A stretch of 64,000 nucleotides of DNA from Eurosta solidaginis (taxonomy: Eukaryota > Arthropoda > Insecta > Diptera > Tephritidae). A program made the translations under genes and the position numbers. Positions 21,126 to 31,559 of this stretch are shown here, piece after piece. The stretch is from positions 347,614,302-347,678,301 of the forward strand of contig NC_090319.1 of assembly GCF_040869045.1 (NCBI RefSeq). The letters are read 5' to 3'. The stretch's first letter is position 1. Every line of letters starts with the position of its first letter. A model generated the notes under the pieces. That model was not told where the DNA came from, searched no databases, and saw only the letters and a list, made by a program, of their open reading frames with translations.

Positions 21126-21544
21126 CATTGTTTGTATGAGTAACAAATATACATACCCACACTTTCTTCTTATAAATGCTTATAAAGCATGTATGATTAC
21201 TTCCGTTTTCCATCTACCTCATACCCTTAAATTTCCTCGCACGCCACATATATTCGTAGCGCATGTGACGAGAGAATCTAAAGAGCGTCATAAATTCATA
21301 CAGAGTAAATTTTGTGGCACATGGCATATTACACCATTTCGAAAATATGTATATTCGTATTGTGTGGTTTCTTGAGGTAATTTATTAAATTTTTGCTTCA
21401 CAAAATTAACTTCCAAAATGCATACGCCACGTCGGAGGTATAATGATGCGCTTACAGTTATCAGCCTCTTTGATATGTAAGTATCTTTGCTCACGGTATG
21501 GGGGAATCCATAATGTTAGCGTAAGCGTGGCATTTGGAAGTGGT

Positions 21545-21725
21545 GTGCTAAGTGGGGGAGTATAGAAAGATAGTGTAGGCCCAACTGCACTGTAGCGTGG
21601 AACACTGTATGTGTGAATAATGTAGGGAAGACGGAGGAAAAAATAGGAAAAGAATATCAGCGAAATGAAAGCCGAAGAGAGGAAAGAAAAGGCTCGAAGT
21701 TAAACTGAAGCCGGAACCAGAACCG
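21545..21725 (+). repeat. Purine-rich leader of the TTATCG block
   Basis: A GGGAAGACGGAGGAAAAAAT- and GAAGAGAGGAAAGAAAAGGC-type purine-rich stretch directly precedes the TTATCG-rich block, ending CCGGAACCAGAACCGGATAG. The same arrangement (purine-rich, then TATCG words) recurs at 26580-26840. Confidence 0.5.
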
Positions 21726-22290
21726 GATAGCATGTTATCGAAATGCTAACGGTATGTCATCTACGGAATTTGTATCGTGTTATATATTATCGTTCTGTTC
21801 TCGGTATGTTATCGAAGAGGTTTAGACAAGTTATCGATTTTTCAGTGTTATTAACTTGTTATCGATAACAATAGGTACCGAGGAGTTAAAGATTTTTTAA
21901 CGCCGAGTTATCGGTTTATTATCCAAAATTTATCGATTTATTAACAAAAAAGTTATGAACATGTTATAAAAAATACTGTTTTGTTACCGAAAAGATATGG
22001 ATTTGTGTTAGCAATTTGTTATCGGTGTGATATCGATTTGTTATTGCAAGGTTATAGATATGTTTTTAAATGTTATCTATTTATGATCAAAAACCTATTA
22101 TTTATTTATAAAAAATTAACGACATGCTATCGCAAATTATCGATTTGCTATCGACTGACTTGTTATTGGAGTGATACAGATTTGTTATCGAAAGTTATTG
22201 GTTTTGGTATAGAACAGTTATCGATATGCTCTAGGAACGCTATCAATTTGTTATTGGCATATTATCGATTTTTTACTGAAGAAATATTTT
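21726..22290 (+). repeat. Degenerate TTATCGAT-word array
   Basis: More than a dozen TATCG words (GTTATCGAAATGC, AGTTATCGATTTTT, TTGTTATCGATAAC, ATTATCGATTTGCTATCGAC, CAGTTATCGATATGC, ATATTATCGATTTTTT) lie at roughly 15-35-bp spacing over about 560 bp. Units read like diverged copies of TTGTTATCGATTTG. Several contain TATCGAT or ATCGATA, the core bound by the Drosophila factors DREF and BEAF-32. No coding frame is convincing. Confidence 0.7.
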
Positions 22291-22299
22291 GACGTGCTT

Positions 22300-25200
22300 T
22301 TATTACAGCCCGAAATACAGAAGAAGCCCGCAGTAAGCTCAATCAGGTTATAATCGCTAAGCCTCTAGGTATATTTACGGTTTGGTTCAGCCTTTGCATT
22401 ATACTAGGCTATCAGAGTTAAGTAAAGAGCCATCATCAAAAGATCCATCGAAATTTCGTCTTGGTAACCAGGTTAATGCTAGTTTCCTTAATTTCGAAAA
22501 AGTAAAGACTTAATCTGGTAATGGGACAAATAAGCATCCACCTTGATCTATTGGTATAAGTATTATCAGATAAAAGAGCGAAAATACTCAAGAATCTACT
22601 TGGCTTGACCTGATTAAAAATTCCGGAACCAAATGAATGGCTCAATGTTTAAGCAATGACAAAATGATCAATGTCACGCATAACTCCAAAGACCGTATTT
22701 TACGGTTTCTAGTAGGTTCAAACATCGACTGGGACGATCATATTGGGCTCAAAGATTTTGGGGTTGATCGGAACAATGTACAAAACTGCAACAACAAATT
22801 TGGCGAAGGACGGAAGTTTTTAAACTCTGTGCGCAAAATGTATTTAAGTTACTAAGGTAACACCTTTTTTCATTGCTAAGCAGCAAGGAAGATGATAAAG
22901 CCGTTTCATCAATTCCATAAAATGGAACGTACTGTCGGAATATGAGAAAATAAAAAATATTTCGGTTGGCAAATAACACTAGTCAAGGAAATTATATACT
23001 ACTTGCCAATGTGCTCGAACATGGATGTAAATAGTTGGTTAAAAACGTGCATTAATGCTTATGCGAAATATGGTCGCCCGATTGCATGTCTCCCACAACA
23101 ACACCTTTATCTAGCAATACTATTATGGACAAAAAATTCATTTCTGTTTCCTATTGTCAACGAAAAAAATATGTATAGTTCATAATAATTATCAAGCAAC
23201 GTAAAAAATAAACATTGATTTTTAATGATTAAAAAAAAAAATACTTTTATTTTCGTTTGATAACAAAGCTACGTTTTGATACATTTTTAGATTCGGGTAA
23301 CGTTTTTAATTTTAATATTTGAAATAATAATTAAAATGTGTATCTGTTTTAAACTACTAAGTGAAATCTTATCGACTAAGACAAAAGCATTTCGGCGGTT
23401 TGTATTCAATTATTATTATTTTGTACAACGCAACAAGTCACGTGTGAACCAAAATTTTTATTACATAAGAGCATTCATTCACTTTAGTGGGTGACAGTGC
23501 GCATGAATTTTTGTTACTATATAGTCTTAACTGCGAATGTGAGTGACTGCGACGCAAATGTCACGCCGTCATACATTATCTGGCCTTAAGATTTCAAAAT
23601 TTTCCTTGACTTACCTCTCATATGTATATGACATTGTTATCAGCTTTAAGACTTAAGTGGAATGATATTAATTTGTTCTTACTTTGAAAATTTCTCCACC
23701 AGACATTTCTTTTTTATCACCAGCAAAATCCTTTATCAGCATACTATTTTATTCTCACCTATATCCATGCATAGGTGTATATAAAGCTTTTATTGAATAA
23801 AGTTGGATTGCAATGATATAGAGAAATCTATATAGATAAAATCTTTTTTATAACCATATTCTTTGTCCATTAAAAAGGGGTTTTATTAGGCACTTAAGCT
23901 GTACTAACTCTGAATATAAGATATTGAAATCTCTTTATATTATATGATTAAGTTCATCTTAAAATCTACATTTATGTTATGAAAAAAGCAAAAATATGTT
24001 GTGTTTAAACAACGTCAGCATAAATAAGAACTTTTAAATATATACAAACGCATTGAAGCGAATCTTTCATTTGCTATAAACACATCCATAATATTGCAAT
24101 TTCTATCCATTTCGTTTTATTCAATTATCCGGTCATATTTTGGAATGTTGTGAAAAAATACAAAATGTTCATTGTTTGTTGTTGTGACTTCAACGCACGC
24201 TTTGTATTTTCACTTTATTTGCAATTATAAAACATTTCATTGAGCGTTAACATGTCGAATAGCAAAAGAAACGTTGCATATTTGCAGGCGCACAAACGCA
24301 TACACAACAATGCATACACACACATACATCCTTTCTTATTCAACTAGCAAAGTCAACGAACAGCTGGCGAATCTTCGCTAGCAACAAATAAACGAAGTAA
24401 ATAGTGGAACTTCTACAAAACGTTGGACAATAAAATAAACTTATAAGGCTATTAACAAAACCCAAAAACATTGGACAAATATTTACGATTCTGTATGGAA
24501 GAAAAACCTTACAACTGTCGTTGTTGCTTTTGACGGTATAAATAACTAACTTTTTTTCTGGTAGATCTGTGGTAATATTGATAATTGAAAACGAAAAGTA
24601 AAATAAAAGTGAAAAATAAAAATATGCGGTAAAATAAAGAGAAACGAAGAATGTTGACATACAAAAAGATAATAAAACTATTGAAAATCCGAATACTTCA
24701 TTGCAACCTCCTCTCAGTGCAATGTACACGTGACATCACATCAACTATCTAACTAACTCTACCTCTACGCCTATGACAGTCATGTATACATATGAACATA
24801 CGAGTACATCATATCCGACAAGTTGGCGGCTTTGGCATGAAATGTTCAGGAGGTTTGGCGCACTGGTGGCGCACAAAAGACCCACTGAATATTTCATGTT
24901 CACAACGAACCAATTTTACGCTCTTCAAATCCTATTAGTCAACCCCCATGTTAGTGGGGATAAGGCTGTTGCAAACATTGCAATATTCCAGTACCATGAA
25001 ATTTACAATAACAACAAAATTGCCACAAGACCCAGCATACAAGCGATTACCATCTCTATGCCGCTCTTCACAATAGCTGTAGTCACAGCCTCTAGAATGT
25101 ATGTATATATGTTAATATGGGTGTGCATCAGAGGTCTGCTTCGAGTACTAATAAAATTAGTGCACTTAGTCATGAGCCAAAAATACTATGAGTGACTAGC

Positions 25201-26575
25201 ACATAAAATAGAAAATACATACGAGTGCCCCGCAACACATATGTCCCATACATATATGACATTGTTGAGTATAAACTGAAATCATAGTCGCGTTAACTCA
25301 GTAGCATGTTGGTTTCGTGTGTAATACACTGTATATTTCGTTTATTATCGGGTTTTCTTTAGCGCTGTATTCAGTTTAGTTTCGTGTACATCGTTGTGTT
25401 GCTAGCGTCAGAAGACTGTTATTGTACTGTTAGTCATACTGATTCAAATTAGTGTTTTCGTATAACACAGTTGACTTTCTTGCTCAATAAGACAATTGAG
25501 TACTGAACTGCTTCGTGGCTTATGAGCGGTTATTCATTTTACGAAGCATGATTATGTAAATGTGTTTTAGTGGATATAAGTGCTTGATATTCTTTGTTTG
25601 TGTATGCACTAATACTCATTTTTTGGTTAGTCCACTAATAACCTTAAAACATGAATAATTGCAGCTCACTGGTGTGCATATTGGGACGTGCAGCTATGTG
25701 GCCATGTGGCACACAGTGATGTCTGAATGGAGTTGGGTACAGCGTGTATATGAACGATTGTATATATGTGTATACCGCGGCATGTGTTAACTCGAGGTCA
25801 GTAGATTCGTTGTTGCAATTTATATGCTGTTACGTCATGTTTTCTTAAAACTTTGCGAATTTTACAGAAATAATTTACGCTATCCCACAAGCATATGCGA
25901 ACTTAAGTCAGCATGGTCAGAGGAATATTACAGTGCTATTAAATTTATTGTGCTCTTGAATAAAGAATCGAGTAGTGAGATATCTTTGATATTTGCAATG
26001 AAGTAAGAAGTAAACGGCGGCTGTGTTTAAGTATTCACTCGTACGGTGAGACAAAATTAATCTGTAGACAAATATGGCTTTCCTACACTGCGGTACCTTA
26101 CAATTGTCTAGTTATTCTTTTCTAAAGTTTGCCAATTTTTTATGTAGAAGACATCAGTTTACTTCTCTACCGGTGCGAAAAAACTGCACATTTCCCCCTA
26201 TAACTTTAAACTCAAACAACAAATTACTGAACAGCTATAAGGCTAAGCAGGCGAAACCCTATTTATTTATTATCAGAATCACACAAGTTTCAAACTGGCG
26301 CCTTAACAGACGATAATAATTCTTATTATGTTACCTCGGAATGCTTTGAACTAACCCTTTTAACATATTGATGTCCAGGCGTTCTTACGTGGTTCAGTGG
26401 TAGGTGGTTTTGAAATAGTCACAGCATTTTAACAATTCCTAAGGCTCAGACTTAAGTGATGTTGGTACAAGTGTGACTAGCATCTGTCCCTCTCTTCGTC
26501 CGATTTGCGCCAGTTCAGAGATAGTCACGAAAACTGTAGTGCCAAATTGAAGCTTTGCGTGATTGTCTCCCATTT
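22300..26575. other. 4.3-kb stretch without recognisable elements
   Basis: This is the least repetitive part of the window. Short frames (22637-22855, 24340-24729, 24773-25195, 26074-26316) show no known motif, signal or splice context. CACA-rich runs lie near 24300. It could be intron or intergenic regulatory DNA; the sequence alone does not decide. Confidence 0.4.
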
Positions 26576-26579
26576 TCAG

Positions 26580-26840
26580 TGTGGAGCTCGTATAAGTATA
26601 GGGTAAGTGAATGTATAGAGGAGGGAGGAAAGAAAAAAAGACAAGGAAGAAAGAAGAGGCTATAAAATATGAGAAACCAACACCAAAAGAGAAACCGAAA
26701 ACGAACTTTGTAATATCGATTTGTTAGGGGTTTTTTGTAGATTTGTTATCAACAGCCATTATCGACGTGTTATCGGATGGCTATCGACGGGTTATTCATA
26801 GGTTTTTTCCATTTCTTATATGACTGCTATCAATGAGTAA
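26580..26840 (+). repeat. Second, shorter purine-rich plus TTATCG block
   Basis: GGAGGGAGGAAAGAAAAAAA and AAGACAAGGAAGAAAGAAG are followed by TAATATCGATTTGTTAGG, TTTGTTATCAACAGCCATTA, TCGACGTGTTATCGGATGGC and TATCGACGGGTTATTC. The layout is as at 21545-22290, but with fewer units. Confidence 0.6.
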
Positions 26841-26949
26841 CTAAGTGATTAACAATATACAAAATACAAAGCAATACGCAGAGTATATTTTATTATTTTG
26901 TATGCGCTTTTTTTTTTTTTTTTTTTCAAGAGCTAAATATAAGCCGCAA

Positions 26950-27330
26950 ATTTAAGTTGCCCTAAACGTCTTCAAGCGGAAGTTGTCGAATTAAAGATGC
27001 TATGGATTAAATGCTATTCAGTGCTACTACGGTAAAGCTATCAAACATCTACTCGGATAGCCAATTGGCTATTAAGATCTTAAGTTCGACTATACCACGA
27101 ACGAGGGTGACCTGAGAGTGCCTCACCTCGCTTGCAAGTGCATTGAACTATTAACGGTTAAGATTATGAGGGCCTGGGCCATAGTGATATCCCGGTACAA
27201 CTGAACCGGATGGAAATTGTTGTAGAGATTTTGGGATTCCCATCTGTGATCTGCTCCTGCAGAGAGGGGCCTCGATGCAGTCCTTTAACGTATTCCCTTA
27301 GTATGTAATACCAAAATAAATTCCAAATTA
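26950..27330 (+). pseudogene. LINE RNase H domain fragment
   Basis: Across shifting frames the + strand gives RLQAEVVELKML, then NIYSDSQLAIKILSSTI (RNase H Y-S-D-S-Q), then GHSDIP, the G-H-S-x-I-P motif before the last catalytic Asp. A tail with GIPICDLLLQRG matches the post-RNase H segment. Frameshifts and stops make it dead. Confidence 0.7.
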
Positions 27331-27726
27331 TAATTCCCAAAATTATCGAGAAACACTCGAAAATTTAATCACGAAACAAGCGTTGATATGCATCCAACAC
27401 TAAACACATTGGAACTATCCTTCGGGCTATTAAAACTGCCACTCCCCAAGGGATATTTGGTTTATTGTCACTCAGGTCTGTCCTAGTAAAATCCATTCAT
27501 TTTGTGGTACATTGATCATTTTAATACTTGGCCCACGTATTTCTGTGGTCAAGGCGGACAAAGTATGATACATTCATTTTTTAAGCTTCATACAACTATT
27601 TCGGGTAATCGGTTTTCTAATCTCTCATGTCAGTCGATTTTCATTTAGCATATCTCGGTCGATTTTAACTTTTATCGTTGAAAGATCTGGCATAGCACGT
27701 TGAAGAAGCACACACTTCCTCTTTAA

Positions 27727-27739
27727 GTTCTGAATTAGT
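27727..27739. repeat. Left copy of 13-bp direct repeat
   Basis: GTTCTGAATTAGT is repeated exactly at 29376-29388, on either side of the array. It is the likely target site duplication. The first three bases could belong to the insert. Confidence 0.75.
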
Positions 27740-27878
27740 AGATCGCGGGTTCGAATCGAGCTCAAGACCTAACAATAATTTTTTATCAGTATTATTGTTA
27801 TGATAAATTTTTTCTTAATTGAAAAAATTTTTAAATTAGAATAGAAGAAAGAAAAAATTTTAGACAACTGCCAAAGCT

Positions 27879-27927
27879 CGTTGTATAGATCCATTTCGGG
27901 AACTGCTAAATTCCTTCATCGGCAACG
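27879..27927 (-). ncRNA. Hammerhead-ribozyme-like motif, inverted monomer
   Basis: This is the reverse complement of the motif at 28714-28762 and is identical in all core parts: CGTTG/CAACG stem I, CCGATGA, GGAA/TTCC stem II, GAAA and ATA. Confidence 0.5.
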
Positions 27928-28713
27928 TTTAGGCGCCGCTGCTATAACCATTCAGCCACCACAGCGGTTTTTTGTTTGTCTTCATTAATCCTACTTCTAT
28001 TCTGGTTCGTGCCAATTGATATTCACAACACTGCGACATCTGTTGCAGAATAGCTGTGAAAATTGGACTTGTTTGTTGGCAATGCTGCCATAGTGTCATA
28101 TTTTATTGACACTTTTTCCCCGTGCTCTGGGATGTAATAACAATTTTTGTTGTTATATCGGCCTACTGATTTTAAGATCGCGGGTTCGAATCGAGCTCAA
28201 GGCCTAACAATAATTTTTTATCATTATTATTGTTATGATAAATTTTTTCTTAATTGAAAAAATTTTTAAATTAGAATAGAAGAAAGAAAAAATTTTAAGT
28301 TCCCGAAATGGATCTATACAACGAGCTTTGGCAGTTGTCTAAAATTTTTTCTTTCTTCTATTCTAATTTAAAAAAAAATTTTTTCAATTAAGAAAAAATT
28401 TATCATAACAATAATAATGATAAAAAATTATTGTTAGGCCTTGAGCTCGATTCGAACCCGCGATCTTAAAATCAGTAGGCCGATATAACAACAAAAATTG
28501 TTACTACATCACAGAGCACGGGGAAAAAGTGTCAATAAAATATGACACTATGGCAGCATTGCCAACAAACAAGTCCAATTTTCACAGCTATTCTGCAACA
28601 GATGTCGCAGTGTTGTGAATATCAATTGGCACGAACCAGAATAGAAGTAGGATTAATGAAGACAAACAAAAAACCGCTGTGGTGGCTGAATGGTTATAGC
28701 AGCGGCGCCTAAA

Positions 28714-28762
28714 CGTTGCCGATGAAGGAATTTAGCAGTTCCCGAAATGGATCTATACAACG
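28714..28762 (+). ncRNA. Hammerhead-ribozyme-like motif, monomer 2
   Basis: The order fits a type I hammerhead. Stem I 5' is CGTTG (28714-28718) and the core is CCGATGA (28719-28725). Stem II is GGAA (28727-28730) with TTCC (28739-28742) and loop TTTAGCAG. GAAA lies at 28744-28747. Stem III is A-T/T-A around loop GGATCT, followed by the NUH triplet ATA (28755-28757). CAACG (28758-28762) closes stem I with five perfect pairs. Cleavage would follow 28757. One conserved base departs (CUGANGA reads CCGATGA), and the first stem II pair is A-C, so activity may be weak or lost. The mapping uses known hammerhead consensus; no folding was run. Confidence 0.55.
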
Positions 28763-29151
28763 AGCTTTGGCAGTTGTCTAAAATTTTTTCTTTCTTCTAT
28801 TCTAATTTAAAAAAAATTGTTTCAATTAAGAAAAAATTTATCATAACAATAATAATGATAAAAAATTATTGTTAGGCCTTGAGCTCGATTCGAACCCGCG
28901 ATCTTAAAATCAGTAGGCCGATATAACAACAAAAATTGTTACTACATCACAGAGCACGGGGAAAAAGTGTCAATAAAATATGACACTATGGCAGCATTGC
29001 CAACAAACAAGTCCAATTTTCACAGCTATTCTGCAACAGATGTCGCAGTGTTGTGAATATCAATTGGCACGAACCAGAATAGAAGTAGGATTAATGAAGA
29101 CAAACAAAAAACCGCTGTGGTGGCTGAATGGTTATAGCAGCGGCGCCTAAA

Positions 29152-29200
29152 CGTTGCCGATGAAGGAATTTAGCAGTTCCCGAAATGGATCTATACAACG
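29152..29200 (+). ncRNA. Hammerhead-ribozyme-like motif, monomer 3
   Basis: An identical copy of the 28714-28762 motif lies exactly one monomer (438 bp) downstream, as required for excising a unit-length RNA between two cleavage sites. Confidence 0.5.
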
Positions 29201-29375
29201 AGCTTTGGCAGTTGTCTAAAATTTTTTCTTTCTTCTATTCTAATTTAAAAAAAATTGTTTCAATTAAGAAAAAATTTATCATAACAATAATAATGATAAA
29301 AAATTATTGTTAGGCCTTGAGCTCGATTCGAACCCGCGATCTTAAAATCAGTAGGCCGATATAACAACAAAAATT

Positions 29376-29388
29376 GTTCTGAATTAGT
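29376..29388. repeat. Right copy of 13-bp direct repeat
   Basis: GTTCTGAATTAGT matches 27727-27739 and closes the array insertion. Confidence 0.75.
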
Positions 29389-29589
29389 GTTTCATAACAT
29401 TTTTTAAAATATATTCGCTTTTTTAGTCAAGCTTTCAGCAATGAGGAAAATTAATAAGAAGTAAGAGCTACGTAAAAAACTTTGTACATTTGGCCGACTA
29501 ATCCCAATATTAGTTTCAAAAAGTTGATCAAACTAACAGGGTTACGCCATTTATCATACCTCAAGAACGGTTTTGCACTTTAAAGAAAA

Positions 29590-30548
29590 CTCAGTAAAAA
29601 AGTGGCCGCCCAAAGGGATCATCAGACGCCCAGTTGGAGAATAATGTTCTCTTCCTAATTAGGAAAAAGCGATCCATGTCATCAAGAGATATTGCCCAAA
29701 TAGCCAAAATCACATTTGTGTAAGTCATACGAATCAAGCAGAGAAATGGGTGTTTGAACACACTAAAAGAAACAAGTTCCAAAACGAAGTGAAAAACAGA
29801 CGTCAAAAATCATTTCCGTATACTCTATGAGGCCAAATTCGCAAACACAAATTTTTGTGTTTTTATAGACAACGAAGCGTCTTTGAAAATGCAGTCTGGA
29901 TAGAGCAATCCTATTCGGAAAAAAACCACCTCGGTAGTAATATTTGGGAGAAAGGTCTGATTAGATAAGATATTTGTGAATGTGGGCATAAATCCACGCC
30001 GTTCCCTACGGTGGGAATCAGCAACGCAGAAATATATGTGAAAGAGTGTCTTCAAAAACGTTTTCTGCATTATTTCGTCGCAGATACTGATTTATCTATA
30101 CTTTCGACAGATTTTACGCTATTGTCACCCAAAGCGGTTAGAAGATAAAAATGTGCATTAAGTTAGGAAATACTTGAATCCACCCAGCTTGTCTTAGTTG
30201 CGGCCAATTAAGCGGTATTGGGTTCAAATGAAAACAAGACTTTTGAGAATAGAGAAACAAATAAAAACATTTACAGAAGTAAAAAGAATGTGGCGAACAA
30301 TGTCGCTTAAAGTGTATAAAATAGTTGTAAAAAACTTGATGTCGGATCTCTCCAAAAATAACGAACCAACTGATACGAATTATGACGAAAAAATTTATAA
30401 AATTCCCTTACCTGTCATAGATAATAATATGTTTTTCCATGTTTATAAAAAAAGTACAAAAGAAGTAACTGTTTCCATACCAGTCCTATTTCGAAAGCTG
30501 AAAATATTTTCGGTGACCAAAAATAGGTTCCAAATAATACCAATTTAG
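29590..30548 (+). pseudogene. Dead Tc1/mariner-type transposase
   Basis: Pieces of an IS630/Tc1-type transposase lie in order over several frames. MSSRDIAQIAKITF (helix-turn-helix end) is near 29676. NFCVFIDNEASLK, around the first catalytic Asp, is near 29850. CECGHKSTPFPTVGISNAEI and YVKECLQKRF are near 29980-30060. LSTDFTLLSPK, around the second Asp, is near 30105. RPIKRYWVQMKTRLL lies at 30201, where the family has R/N-P-I-E-R-Y-W. The third catalytic residue is Lys (codon 30210-30212) instead of Glu. At least four stops and frameshifts are present. The closing frame (30198-30548) continues with VVKNLMSDL. No terminal repeats were identified. Confidence 0.7.
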
Positions 30549-30594
30549 TTAAAACAAAAATATTTATAATATATAATAGCCATCATCCGGTGGC

Positions 30595-30710
30595 AAAATC
30601 CTGAGCCAGATAAATAATTTTGCATGTAAATGCAACAACAACGATTTGAGCCAGATAAATCCAGATAGAAGTCTGGTTCAATTCGTGAGCCAGATAATTT
30701 GTTAATTACT
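30595..30710 (+). repeat. Three GAGCCAGATAA words in a short non-coding repeat
   Basis: TGAGCCAGATAA occurs three times within 100 bp, with GCAACAACAACGAT and an AGTCTGGTTCA inverted partner between. A similar layout (GCAACAACAACGCTG with CTGATCCAGAT ... ATCTGGATCAG) occurs at 11935-12010, suggesting one small family. Confidence 0.4.
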
Positions 30711-31047
30711 TCTTTTTAGTTTGGCAACGCTGTCTTTAATAAACCTAATTTTTCAAAACTAGATGTCGCTGCTTGGCCTTTCGCCGTATGAGTTAAATGA
30801 AAAACAGTGGCGACATATGCTTCTCAAGTCTCTCAATTATCCAGATTATTCCCGTGAGAATTGAGCGTGAGCCGGAGCTGTAAAACTCACTGGAAGACGG
30901 CAAATATTTAGTTTTAGTATCTACAATCAATTGCATATTTGATGTTGATAACACCGTAGCACAGAGGTTCGTGTCTCCGCTCTTAAGCATAACTCGTTTT
31001 GTAGCAGCTGACACGACCTATCTTATGAGTGTGCAATGTAAACGAAA

Positions 31048-31537
31048 ACTCACCGACGTGCAACGCCCGTACGTACGTAGCCCGGAACGTAGAAATCAAA
31101 ACAATTTTAATTTTTTCCGTAAGAACGTGTCAGCTGATCGCTCTCTCACTAGACAGAGTTGCCTAGTAAACTTTTGTGCGCTAATTTTTGACCGTTTGCA
31201 ATTTTATGCAAAAACGCCTAATTAAAGTTTGAAAACTTGTGGAAATAATTCAAAATAATTATGTAAAAGTGCTGAATATAAATATTTAATCTATTTATAC
31301 TTATTTAATATGTATTCCGGCCTTTTACAATATCAAAAATTAAATTGGAAAAAGTTGATGTTTCCATAAGCATACATGCAAAATGGTCAATGGCAACAGT
31401 GCTTATCTATAAACAATACACACACAAATATCTTATGTACATGTACACAGACGCACACATTGATTCCTACGGGCTTGAGAGTTCGGTCAAACGTGCTTCG
31501 TACGACAAACGTCCTTACGTACGGCACACGTCGGTGG
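31048..31537. mobile_element. Possible inverted-repeat element (CACCGACGTG ends)
   Basis: CACCGACGTGCAACGCCCGT at the left is mirrored by GTACGGCACACGTCGGTG at the right, about 490 bp apart. Both are next to CGTACGTA words. Interior similarity is weak and no target duplication is clear. Confidence 0.3.
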
Positions 31538-31559
31538 GTAACTGCCGCATTATTTAACC

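Larger units (their letters stand above)
27740..29375. mobile_element. 1.6-kb inverted/tandem array of 438-bp monomers
   Basis: On the + strand, monomers run 28299-28737 and 28738-29175 (439 and 438 bp), with a partial third to 29375. From 27740 to 28298 about 1.3 monomers lie in the opposite orientation. Monomers are nearly identical (for example ATTTTTTC versus ATTGTTTC, GTTACTACATCAC versus GTTATTACATCCC). Each full unit holds an A-box-like TGGCTGAATGG (28683-28693), a hammerhead-like motif (28714-28762), an AT-rich hairpin region, and on the other strand a B-box-like GGTTCGAATCG (28448-28458) in a GAGCTCAAGG context. No protein is encoded. It resembles animal retrozymes or tandem Penelope-type ends rather than a satellite, because of the flanking duplication. 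A mis-assembled inverted repeat remains possible. Confidence 0.8.

Noticed and set aside
24340..24729. 129-codon hydrophobic frame on the - strand
   Set aside because: It is the complement of an A-rich stretch (AAAATAAAAGTGAAAAATAA type). Its hydrophobicity follows from TTT/TTA codons. No motif or splice context is seen.
24773..25195. 140-codon frame on the + strand
   Set aside because: No recognisable domain, no start context, and composition like the flanks. Length alone is weak evidence in 64 kb.
27740..29375. CRISPR array or ordinary satellite
   Set aside because: Monomers are 438 bp without short direct repeats and unique spacers, and there are only about four units bounded by a 13-bp direct repeat. 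An insertion fits better.
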